DNA of 64,000 nucleotides from contig OZ037767.1 of the NCBI GenBank assembly GCA_964035545.1, forward strand, positions 106,001 to 170,000, read 5' to 3'. Both the position numbers and the translations under genes were made by a program. The first letter of the stretch is position 1, and the number at the start of each line of letters is the position of its first letter. Below the pieces are notes generated by a model. That model was not told where the DNA came from, did no database searches, and saw only the letters and a list, made by a program, of their open reading frames with translations. Source of the stretch: Bugula neritina. Its lineage: Eukaryota > Bryozoa > Gymnolaemata > Cheilostomatida > Bugulidae. Positions 39,701-51,700 of the stretch are shown one piece after another.

Positions 39701-42700
39701 CGAGTTTGGGTATCGGGTATTGATAATATTTGGGCGGCCGATTTGGTTGATATGACCGAATTCGCTAAATTTAATAACGGTTATAAATATTTACTAACGG
39801 TAATAGACGTGTTTTCAAAATACGGTTGGATAATACCTTTAAAAAATAAAACCGGTAAAGCCGTTGCTTTAGCTTTAAAAACAATTTTAAGCAGCCGTAA
39901 GCCTCAACATTTATGGGTTGATAAGGGAAAAGAATTTTATAATAAAGACGTAAAGTCCTTAATAGACTTATATTCTACGGAAAATGAAGAAAAGTCCAGC
40001 GTAGTAGAAAGGTGGAATAGAACTATGAAAGAGCGAATGTTTAAATACTTTTCGGCTAATAATACTTATAAATATATAGACGTACTAAAAGATTTAGTAA
40101 AACGGTATAACGAGACTAAACATTCGTCTATTGGAATGACACCGATTGAAGCTAGTGATCCTTCTAACGAAAATAAAGTACGCGTAAAATTATATCCAAA
40201 CTTACCAGCGCCTTCTAAACCTAAATTTACTATAGGTGATAGAGTGCGTATACCGCGTAAGAAACGAACGTTTGAAAAAGGTTATACAGTTAGATGGACG
40301 GAGGAGGTGTTTACTATAAGTAAAATATTATATACGAATCCGACGACTTATAAATTAACTGACTCGGGAGGAGAAGAAATTCAAGGATTTTTTTACGAAC
40401 AGGAATTACAAAAGACGAGTCAAGAAATGTATAGAATAGAGCGCGTAATTAAAAAGAAAGGTAAAAAGGCTTTAGTAAAATGGTTGGGTTATCCCGAGTC
40501 TCAAAACTCGTGGGTAAATTTAAACGTTTTAGAACGATTATAGTAGACACAAACACATTTGTGTCCATAAAAAGTGGACACAAACACATTTGTGTCTATA
40601 AAAAGTGGACACAAACACATTTGTGTCTATAAAAAGTGGACACAAATTAAACGTAAAGTGGACACAAATTTGTGTTTATATAAATGAGTTATTTAAAGAT
40701 TAATGATCCTATAAAAAGAGATAAGACCGTACAAGATTTTATTTCTCAAAAGAATAAAATAAAAGAAATTTTTAAACGAGAACGTGAGCAAAAATTAAAT
40801 GCGGCTATAGCTCAAGAAAAGTTTTTTGAACCCGTAACAACTTCGCAAGCTCAAACGACTGACGCATTAAAACAATTGCTTACATTACCCAATTATAATG
40901 TTCAACCGGCTATAACGGATGGAGTTATAAATTTAGACGAATTTACTCAAAACGCTTTAGCTGGCTTAGAACCTGGCGCTTATAACGTAAAGTGGGATGG
41001 TAATAGACACGTTATTGGTACGAAACCTATAAGCTTTAACGATGGTAAAATAATTTTTGACAACGAAGAATATTCGGCGACTAGAGGACTTTTAAGTCTT
41101 TTAACGCGTAAAACGCCTATAGGATATGATGATAATGATTTAGCGAATTACGCTAATATACTCGATAATAGCGGCGCTATATATCAAAGTAAACACGGTC
41201 CCACGGATAAAAATAGTGATAAGTGGAGACGTATTGTTAGACCTATTTGGGAACAATTATATCCTCAGAGAGCGAAACTCGCTGATAGTAAAAAAGCTAA
41301 AAGGCAAGTCGGTGATGGAGTAGTTTATTTATCGTCTGATCCTAACGCTTTAGTAGAACGACTTCAACTTTTAATTTCTAGCGCTAAAGCCGGAAATACG
41401 GGAGTGCGAAACGAAATTGTGTCTATATTAGACGAATTACTTAGAATGAAAATTATTACTCGTGACTATTATAAAAGTATTCTCGTATAATAAATGTACG
41501 TTTACGATAAAAGACAACGATTACAAAGACACTACGCGGGTGGTGGAATATTTGATATCATTAAAAATGTAGTAACTAAAATAGCTAGTAATTCCAGCGT
41601 AAGAGAATTAGGTAAAAAGGCTATAGCTAAAGCGGGTACCGCGGCCGGTGAAAAAATTGTTAACGCGATTAAAAAAAGAAGGCAAAAAAAGTTGAACGCT
41701 AAAAGTCAAGCTATACTACAAAAGCTTAATCAAACTAAAAATATATTAAAAGTACTTAATAATAATAATAATATAAGTAATATTTTAGAAGGAAGCGGAC
41801 AAGCTATAGCTTATTAAGAAATTATTTTACTATAATAAATGGACTCTTTAAACATTACGCAAAAAATTGTATTTGATACGAGCGTAGAGCGCGATCAGGT
41901 GCACGAATACGAACCCGTAACGGGAACGAATTTAGATAACCCCGGTGAAATTAGAATAGTTATTAATCAGCAAGATTTGTACGTTCAGCCGAGTAAAAGT
42001 TATTTAATTATCGAAGGACGTTTAACTAAAGCCGATGGAACCGCATACGCCGACGCCGACGCCGACTTAGTAACTCTAACGAATAACGGTATGGCTTATT
42101 TGTTTAAAAGTATTAGATATCAACTCGACGGACACGACTTGGAATATATAAATAATCCCGGACACGCTTCGACCATGATGGGTTTACTAACTTATCCCGA
42201 CGACTACGGTAAGTCGAGAGGTCTTAATCAGTTGTGGTCAAAAGATACTACCGCAGCCGCTGCCGCCGCTAATTTAGGTTTTAACGCGCGTCAAATTTAC
42301 GTTATACAAAAGCCAGATCCTAAAGGAACTTTTAGTATTAAGGTGGATCTCAGACATTTATTTGGTTTTGCCGATGACTATGAAAAAGTGTTATACGGCA
42401 TAAAACATCAATTAACGCTAGTACGCGATACTAACGATAACGCCATATTTAGAGCTAATGGCGTTGACGCCGGAAAAATAACGTTGGATAAAGTGTCGTG
42501 GTGGATGCCTCACATAACACCTGACTTCGAAATGAAAAATAAGCTTTATAAAATTATAGAGAGTAAAACGCAGCTTCCAATAATTTATAGGTCTAGGTGG
42601 TGCGATAGTATCGCAGTACCGCAAACTACTAATTTTACGTGGCGTTTGGGTTCTAGAGGAGATACGGAAAAACCTAAATATATTATTGTAGGTTTTCAAA

Positions 42701-45700
42701 CGGATAAGACTGAAAGTCAAACGACTAATCCGGCAGTATTCGATCACGTTAACGTTAAAAGTATATACGCGATGCTAAATAGCGAGCGGTATCCCGAGGT
42801 TGATTACGATATAGATTTTGCTAAAATGAAGTTTAGTAGAGTGTACGGAGACGCTTCGAAATTTTGCGGAGATTATTACGGTATAAACGAGCTAATCGCT
42901 TATTCAAACGTATTACCTTCGGAATATAAAAGATCTTTACGTTTTGTTCGTAATAGACGTTAGTAAGCAAAGCGAGGCTCTTAAAAGTAGTGTAGCCGAT
43001 ATTCAATTGAGAGTTCAGTTTAGTCAAAACGTGCCGGCTAATACTCAGGCGTACGCGTTAATTCTATCAGATAAAACCATGTCTCTCACTTCCGATGGAA
43101 ATAATTTAAAAGTTATATAAATGGAAAACAAATTATTAAGAGAAATTGCTGATAATACGGCCTCTAAACAAACGATGACTATAGGAGTTACTGATACTAA
43201 AACGAGAATAATTACTCAACTTAATCCGCCTATTGAATTAAATAAAAATAAAAAATACGAAATGTGTCTTATTAGTTTAGATATGTTTTATTCTTTTCCA
43301 AACATTAGTACCGATAGAAATTCCTATAGATGGTCTAAAGACGGTGGTACTACGTGGCATTTAGTTTCGTTACCAGTTGGAGTGTACGAATTAGATCAAT
43401 TAGAAGAAGCTATTCAAGACGAAATAGTAAAAGAGGGGGGTAATAGAAACGGTATTACTTTACAAGCTAATAAAGTAACTTTTAGAATTATACTTAAATT
43501 AAAACCAAATTATCGAATAGATTTTAACGTTGAAAATTCTCTAAGAGACGTTTTAGGTTTTGACGCGGCGATATACAATCAACCTTATATCGAAGCTACG
43601 AACATAGTAAACATTTTAAATATAAACGCTATACACGTACAAGTTGATTGTATTAACGGAAGTTATATCGATGGTACTTATAAACCCGTTATTTATTCAT
43701 TTTTTCCGAGCGTTAGTCCGGGATATAAAATAATAGAAAAACCTCATAATTTAATATACTTACCCGTTCACGTTAAATATATTAAGACGTTAACCGTTAC
43801 GGTAACCGATCAAAAAGGTAATTTATTAGATCTTAGCGGTGAACAACTTTCAATAAGATTTCATTTAAGAGAAGTTTAATGTATTATATAAATGGGTTAT
43901 TGCAAAATTATAGGAAATGTGCCACAGGCGCAAAAACAAAAAATAATGAACGCTTATAGAAGCGGTAAGGGTTGCACTATTAAATTACCTCTCGAAAGCG
44001 GAAACGATAAACTAGCCATTACGAAAACGCAAAACGATAATATTTTAAAAGCGTTAAACGCGAATAAAAAAAATATAACGCTCGAAATGTCTCCGTCGTT
44101 AGTAAAAACTAATGCGTCAATGAGCGGAGGATTTTTAGGAGCTCTATTGGGTATAGCTACGAGAGTAATACCTACGCTATTAAAAACTATTATACCGGGT
44201 GTACTTTCAGGAGCCGCTAGCGCGGGAGTCGAAAGAGCTATTAAAGGTAAAGGTCTTTATTTGAAAAGAGGCGGATGCGTATGTTCCGTAGAACCTAATT
44301 CAAACGGTTCTATTACTTTAAAACCAGTCGCGCCGTCTAATTTAATGAAGGGTAACGGTTTATATTTAAAACAAGGTTCTAGCTATATAAACGGCGAAGG
44401 TTTAATTTTTGGTCCGAATAGTCCGTTTAAAAATATTCCTCTTTTAGGCATGCTGTTATAGTTTAAGAATATATATATAAATGGTTGACCCAACAGTAAT
44501 TACTTATAAAAGCCTCGACGGCACCTCAATTACCGAAACGATATATAAAAACAATGATTGCGAAAAACGAGTATACGAAGGCGGTGATATTAAAGAAAGA
44601 ATTATATATAAAAAATTTAATATATTAGACGAAATGAATAATCCGTCTAACGAACGCGGATTGCTCGAAGAAATTACTTATAATAATAAAAAAGAAATTA
44701 TTTATAAAGAAAATGATGGAAAAATTAAAAATAAAAACTATTTACAAAACTAAAGAAATAATTCAAGAACTTAACGTAGGTTTAATGAATTACGCGGCGG
44801 CTAGAATACCGTCATTCTTTACTAAACTAAAATATGCTGAAGACGAAATAGAAAAAAGACGAAATATATTATAGTTTAAAGAATAAATATATAAATAAAG
44901 CACGCTCTTAGCATCCTATACGGATAATTTTTGTATTGAACTCCCTTTTTTAATTAATTATAATATAATTAATTAACAAACGTTGTTACGAGCGATTATT
45001 ATATCGCTTTTTTTATTCGATATTACGCTATTAATATCTTTATATTTTTCGGTTATAACGTCGTACTCTTGGTCGTCTATATGAGCGTCGCTTAAAGATT
45101 TTGATAACATAGAATTAATTTCTAATTTAGAATCTTTTATAAACGTATATACGTCTAAATACATTAACGTAGATTTAATTAATTTAGCGTCTTGAGAAGA
45201 AATAGAAGTAGTAATTACACTCATTATACTTACTATTATAGATAATGGTAATAACGTTTGTTTAGTGACGTTAGCGTTTAATAACGCCGTAATAATAACA
45301 CGGCATATTAAATTCGTTGTACCGCATAACCCCGAAATTATTTTTAACAATTTTGATAACCAATTAAAGCGATTAAGTTTTTGTTCGTATTCGTTTTCTA
45401 ATTTAATAATTTCATCGTTTAAGAGTTCTAATTTTTCTCGTCAAAAGTCCATTTATATAAAAAAATTGATTTTTATTATTACATTATTTTATAATATGGA
45501 GTTTACTAATGAATTACTCGATAAACTAATAGCCCAAGCTAAACAAAAGAAATATATACCTCTTCCCGAACATACATTTATGCGATTAACCGATTATTAT
45601 ACCTTAAAAATTAATTCCGTATCGAATGAAGATCGAGATAAATTATTTAAACACTTTAATAAAAATTTAACATCACGACGTAAAGTAACTAAACTTAAAG

Positions 45701-48700
45701 CGCAAATAAATAAAATTCTTGAAGATATTTAAAAATTGATTTTATAGTTTAAAGAATTATATATAAATGGAGTTCAATACAAAAATTACCGTTAAAGCCT
45801 TAAAGGCTCTAGCTAAAGAAAGAGAATTGAAACGATATTCTCGATTAAGAAAAGCCGAACTTATACGGCTATTATCGCCTATGGACGAACCCGTTCCGAA
45901 TATAGGACAAGCCCCGTTAATACCTACACCCGTAAAAAAAATTATGCGAGAAATATTTACGCAAACTACGCGTAATATAGAAAAATGGGTTAAGGGTATT
46001 ATAAAGCCAATTGCAAAAATTGTAAATCCAATTAAGGATAAAATTATGGCTTTATATAATCAGCCTAAGCTTAAAGAACAAGCCGCTAATGGTTGGTTTC
46101 AAACTTACGAAATTAAAGGTTTACCCAAATACGATATAGATTCGTTTAGTAAACTAGTAAAATTAAATGTATTAAAATTATTAAAACCTACTATAAAAAC
46201 TAAAATAATATTAACGTGTGAAATGGAAAAAACTAATATAAATACCGGTGAAACTGAATTATTAATTACGGCATTTTCATCGCGCATTGAAACTATATTA
46301 GAGTCTACAAATATTAATGAAATATACAATGTAATGATTGAACGTATAAAAGAAAATTTAGCTTCGTTTAATTCTAAAGGAAGTAATTGGATATTTAACG
46401 CCATTATAAAAATGGAAATTAATATTAGTAAATATCAACCTCTTAAAGGTTCATCGTATATCGATCTTCCTAAAATAATTAAAGATAAAAAGGCTATAAT
46501 AAATCCAAAAAATAATGATAATAAGTGCTTTATGTGGGCCATATTAGCCGCTCTTTATCCGGCTAAAAACCATTCGAATAGAATATCTAACTATAAAGAG
46601 CACGTTAATAAAGTATCGTGGGAAGGCGTAGAATTTCCGGCTACAACTAAATCTATTGACCCGTTTGAAAAAGCTAATCCTAATATTGGCGTTACCGTTT
46701 TCGCTTGGAATGGTAATTCTGTATATCCGTGGAGACAATCGTCCAAGCGCTCTAAAACGATAGTTTTATTTCTTATAACTAACGAAGAAAAAAGTCATTA
46801 TACGTGCGTTAAAAATTTGAGTAAATTACTCAGCTTACAGATAAATAGTGATGGGCACGTAAAACAATTTTGTTTAAATTGCACGCAAGCGTTTAAAACG
46901 GAAAAATCTTTAAAAAAACACCAAGAATGGTGTTTAGCGAATGACGGTGTAGCTATGACCTTTCCAAAACTAGAAAATAAAATAAAATTTAATTTTGAAC
47001 ATTATTGTCGTAAAATGAGAGTGCCATTCGCCGTATACGCAGACTTTGAATGCTTTACTAAACCAATACAAGGTTGCCAACCTAATAATCGAGAAAGCTA
47101 TACTAATCAGTATCAGCAACACGAACCGTCGGGCTTTGGATATTATATAGTAAGCGTTATTGGCGAATGTAAGTATAGAAGTTATACTAAGCAATGCGAG
47201 GATGAAAATGTTGGCGAACAGTTTATAAGGCTATTAGAATTTGATATTAAAAACTTGTATAAAAAATATAAGTTTCCTAAGCGCATGAAAATTTCAGCTA
47301 GCGAACAAGAGTCTTTCGAGTTAGCTAAAATTTGTCACATATGCGAAAAAAAATTAAGCGACGATAGAGTGAGAGATCATTGTCACTTAACTGGAAATTA
47401 TAGAGGAGCGGCTCATAGTAATTGTAACTTAAATTACAAAGTTCCAAAATTTTATCCCGTGTTTATTCATAATTTGTCGGGTTACGACGCTCACTTATTT
47501 ATTAAAAACTTGAGCGGTAAAATTTCTTGTATACCTAATACCGAAGAAAAATATATATCTTTTAGTGAACGAGTAGTAGTAGACGAATTTACCAATAAAG
47601 AAGGTAAAAAGGTTGAAGTTACGCGCGAACTTAAATTTATAGACACGTTTAAATTTATGAGTTCGAGTTTGGCGAACTTAGTCGTAAATTTAAATCGCGA
47701 TGATTTTAAACACTTAAAAAAGTATTACGCGGAAAAAGAATTAAATTTATTATTTAGAAAAGGTGTATTTCCCTACGATTATTTTAATAACGTAAGCGTG
47801 TTGAATGAAACGTCTTTACCTTCTAAAGAAAAGTTTTATTCGAGCTTAATTGAAAAAGATATATCAAATGAAGATTACGCGCACGCTCAAAACGTTTGGC
47901 GAGAGTTTAATATGAAAACGTTTAGAGAATATCACGACTTGTATATGAAAGCCGATGTATTACAATTGGCTGACGTTTTTGAAAACTTTAGAAACGTGTG
48001 TTTAGAGCATTATAAATTAGATCCAGCTTGGTATTATACGGCACCGGGCTTATCGTGGGACGCCATGCTTAAAACTACAAAATTAGAGTTAGACCCTATT
48101 ACCGATGTTGAGCAATTACTCTTTTTTGAAAAAGGAATTAGGGGCGGTGTAAGTATGATTAGTCATAGGTACGCTAAAGCTAATAATAAGTATATGGAAA
48201 ATTATAACGCTAATGAGCCCAGTAGTTATATTACGTATTTAGACGCTAATAATTTATACGGTTGGGCTATGTCACAAAATTTACCCGTAGGCAATTTTAA
48301 GTGGATGACTGAAAAGCGGTGTAGAGACTTGGAAAAAAGTTTAAATTTCCCACCTAGCTTCTTGGAAGTAGATTTGGAATATTCTAAAGAGTTGCACAAC
48401 TTTCATAAAGATTATCCGTTCTGCCCCGAGAGATTAACGGTTAATAAAGTGGAAAAACTAATTCCAAATTTAAATAATAAAAGAAATTACGTTATACACT
48501 ACGAGGCGTTAAAACAGTGTCTTATGTACGGCTTAAAGCTTACTAAGATTCATAGAGGTATAACCTTTAACGAGTCTAATAAACTTAAAGAGTATATAAG
48601 TTTAAATACTGAGTTAAGGACTCTAGCTAAGAGCGATTTTAAAAAAGACTTTTTTAAGCTTATGAATTATTCCGTGTTTGGTAAAACGATGGAAAATATT

Positions 48701-51700
48701 CGTAACAGAGTCAATATTAAATTAGTTACTAGCGAAAGTAAAGCTAAAAAATTAACGAATCAACCTAACTTTAAAAGCTTCACCATATTTTCCGAAAATT
48801 TAATAGCGGTTCATATGAATGTAACGGAATTAAAATTTAATAAGCCCGTATATTTAGGAGCGGCAATTTTAGATATTAGTAAAACAAAAATGTACGACTT
48901 CCATTACGGTTATATTAAACCGAAATATAACGCAAACGCGCAGTTGTTATTTACGGATACGGATAGCTTAATGTATCACGTACAAACGGAAGATTTTTAT
49001 GTGGATATAGCTCCGGACGTTGCCAGCACGTTTGACACGAGTAATTATCCCGAGAATCACTCATTACCAACGGGTAAAAATAAAAAAGTAATAGGTATGT
49101 TTAAGGATGAAGCCGGTGGTAAACAAATTACAGAATTTGTAGGCCTAAGAGCTAAATTATACTCGTATAAAATGGATGGCATTGAAGAAAAAAACTGTAA
49201 GGGTATTAATAAGACTACTTGTAATAATCGTATAACATTTGACGATTATAAAGAATGTTTATTAACGCGACAAGATCAGCTTAGAACGATGAATGTACTA
49301 AGAAGTCATAAGCATACGATGTACGCTGAGACTGTAAATAAAGTGGCGTTATCATCCGAAGACGATAAGAGAATAATACTAGAAGATGGTATAACAACGG
49401 TTCCTTACGGTTATAATAAATGAGTATAAAGTTACCGAATAAAGCTCTATCGAATATTGAATTAGAGTTTGCGATTAAAAAATTAAAAATTCCTAATTTT
49501 AGAGGAGTATTTTCTAGAAACGACCTACCTTATAAACCGCGTAAAAAAGAGTGCGGTATATTAAATTTAGACGATTTAATGGGTAACGGTACTCATTGGG
49601 TAGCTTGGTATAAAAATGGAAATAAAAAATATTATTTTGATAGTTTTGGATTACATCCTCCTTTAGAAATAATGAAATATTTAAAACCGCCTATATTTTA
49701 TAACACGGAACGAGTACAAGAATTCGGCACGGTTATATGCGAACACTTGTGTTTATATTGGCTTAAAGAAATGTTTACACACGAAACGCCTCAATTAATT
49801 ATAAATAAATTACTATTATAAATGAGTTCAGTTTATATTTTTGGAAATTCAGCTAAAGCTAATATAATAAATGAAAAACCTTATATTACAAAAATTATAA
49901 TTCCATCAAATTTTTATTATTACGACGATATTGGCTTTAACGCAACATTAATTAAAGATTTTTTAGTTGATGAACCAATTGAAATAACAAATATATTAGT
50001 ACAATTTTACGGTGAACAAGCTCATAATACTAAAAAACTTTATTGGACTGATAAGCGAGTAACCTTATCCCTTCGAAATAGTGGTGAAATGTTTAGTAGA
50101 AACAATGAAAATACTTCTTATGATATAAGTGGTAATGAACACGATCTTCCGTTTAGCGAAATAAACGCTAATAAAATTATTGAAGCTAATAAAAACTTTT
50201 CACTATCAATAACATTATCAAAAACTTATCCTAGTCATAAACCCAGTAACGTAATTTTAACTGACACTCCGGCTAGCGAAATAACCGCCGCGGCGTTACC
50301 TTTTCATTACGTATTAGTAAAACTTTATTATAATTATAAATGAATATTTATAAATTTAGTAAAGTCGATATAACGACTAATAAAGCGTTTATTTCGGGTA
50401 TTATAAACTTTAATGAATTTTATTATTACGAAAATATTAATAGTTTTACGGTAGATTTAATTAACGATTATTTAGTAGATAAACCTATAAAAATAACGCA
50501 CGCGTTAATACAATTTTATGGCGAACAAATGTCACACCAAAATACTGAAGCGTTATATTGGACCGATAAAAAATTAGGTTTGCATATTCGTAACAGCGTA
50601 AATCCGTTTGACGAATCTAAAGAAAATTTATTTTATACTATTAGCGGTGCCGAACATAATGTTCCGTATAGTAAAATAAATATTAATAAAACCGTTAATG
50701 CTAATAATAGTTTTTCATTTACAATAGCTCTTTCGAGCGATTATCCGAGTCATAAACCCGATAACATAATTTTAACTGACACTCCTAATATTAGATTTCC
50801 TGCTGTCGCAATACCTTTTCATTACGTATATTTTAAACTTTATTATAATAGTATAACTAATTAAACGTTATTACGTATTAAATTATTATATTCTTAGCGT
50901 ATAATAATTTACCAATAATAAAATACAATATAGTAAGGCGTTTAAAAAACGCACTTTTTTTTTTAAAAAAAAGTTAGAGAAAAGGAAAAATATTTTTTAA
51001 AAACCGTTAAAAAAAATTTTAAAAAAAAAGTCGTTTTTTTAAAAAAAGTTAACAAAAAAAGTGTGTATGTTCTAAAATAAAACTTAAAAAAATACTACTA
51101 AAGTAGTAGTAAAAATAAACTAATTTTAAATTACTTTACCTCTAGTGAAAACTCACAATTTAATTGTAATATTACTTTTTTTAATAAAAAACTTATAATT
51201 TATTATTATAGTAGTAGTAGAGGAGTACCAATCCTGGATTACTTTGCCTCCAGGGGACTCGCAACTTAGTTGCGAGGAGCCACTGGAGGCAAAGTGGTCC
51301 AGGATTGGTACTCCTCTACTACTCACCTCTACTAACCACACCCTCCACAATAACCCCTCTACTAACCACACCCTCTCCAATACCCCCCCCCACTAACCAC
51401 ACCCTCTCCAATACCCCCTTTACTAACCACGCCCTCTCCAATACCCCCTCTACTAACCACGCCCTCTACAACACCCCCCCCCCACTAATCATGTCCTCCC
51501 CAATACCCCCCTACTATCTCCCCAATACCACCCCTCTCTACTAACCACACCCTCTCCAGTACCCTCCCTAATACACAGTATTTCCTTACAACTTATACTC
51601 CATCTAATCTGTACTGACTTCAGAGTGAATGGCTACCCAAGTGATAATGCTAGCACCTATGGAATAGCCACGGCTCTAATAAGCAGCTCTCTGAGTTTGG

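Larger units (their letters stand above)
37168..51323. mobile_element. Polinton/Maverick, 14,156 bp, nearly intact
   Basis: The element starts AGTAGTAGAGG and ends in its complement (ACTACT), fitting the Polinton 5'-AG...CT-3' rule. It is flanked by a 6-bp duplication CACCTC (37162-37167 and 51324-51329), the target size typical of Polintons. The TIRs are 448 bp and differ at about two positions by my reading, which points to a recent insertion. The gene set is diagnostic: integrase, protein-primed polymerase B, packaging ATPase, adenain-like protease, double-jelly-roll major capsid and single-jelly-roll penton. The paralogous intron at 4901-4906 holds one CACCTC and no element. Codons are A/T-ending yet CpG is frequent, unlike the host DNA. 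Damage is limited to a frameshift in the major capsid gene, a TGA in a small membrane-protein gene and a doubtful protease residue. Confidence 0.98.

Noticed and set aside
42418-42747. Minus-strand ORF of 109 residues inside the major capsid gene
   Set aside because: Antisense shadow of a well-recognised capsid gene, without the start motif.
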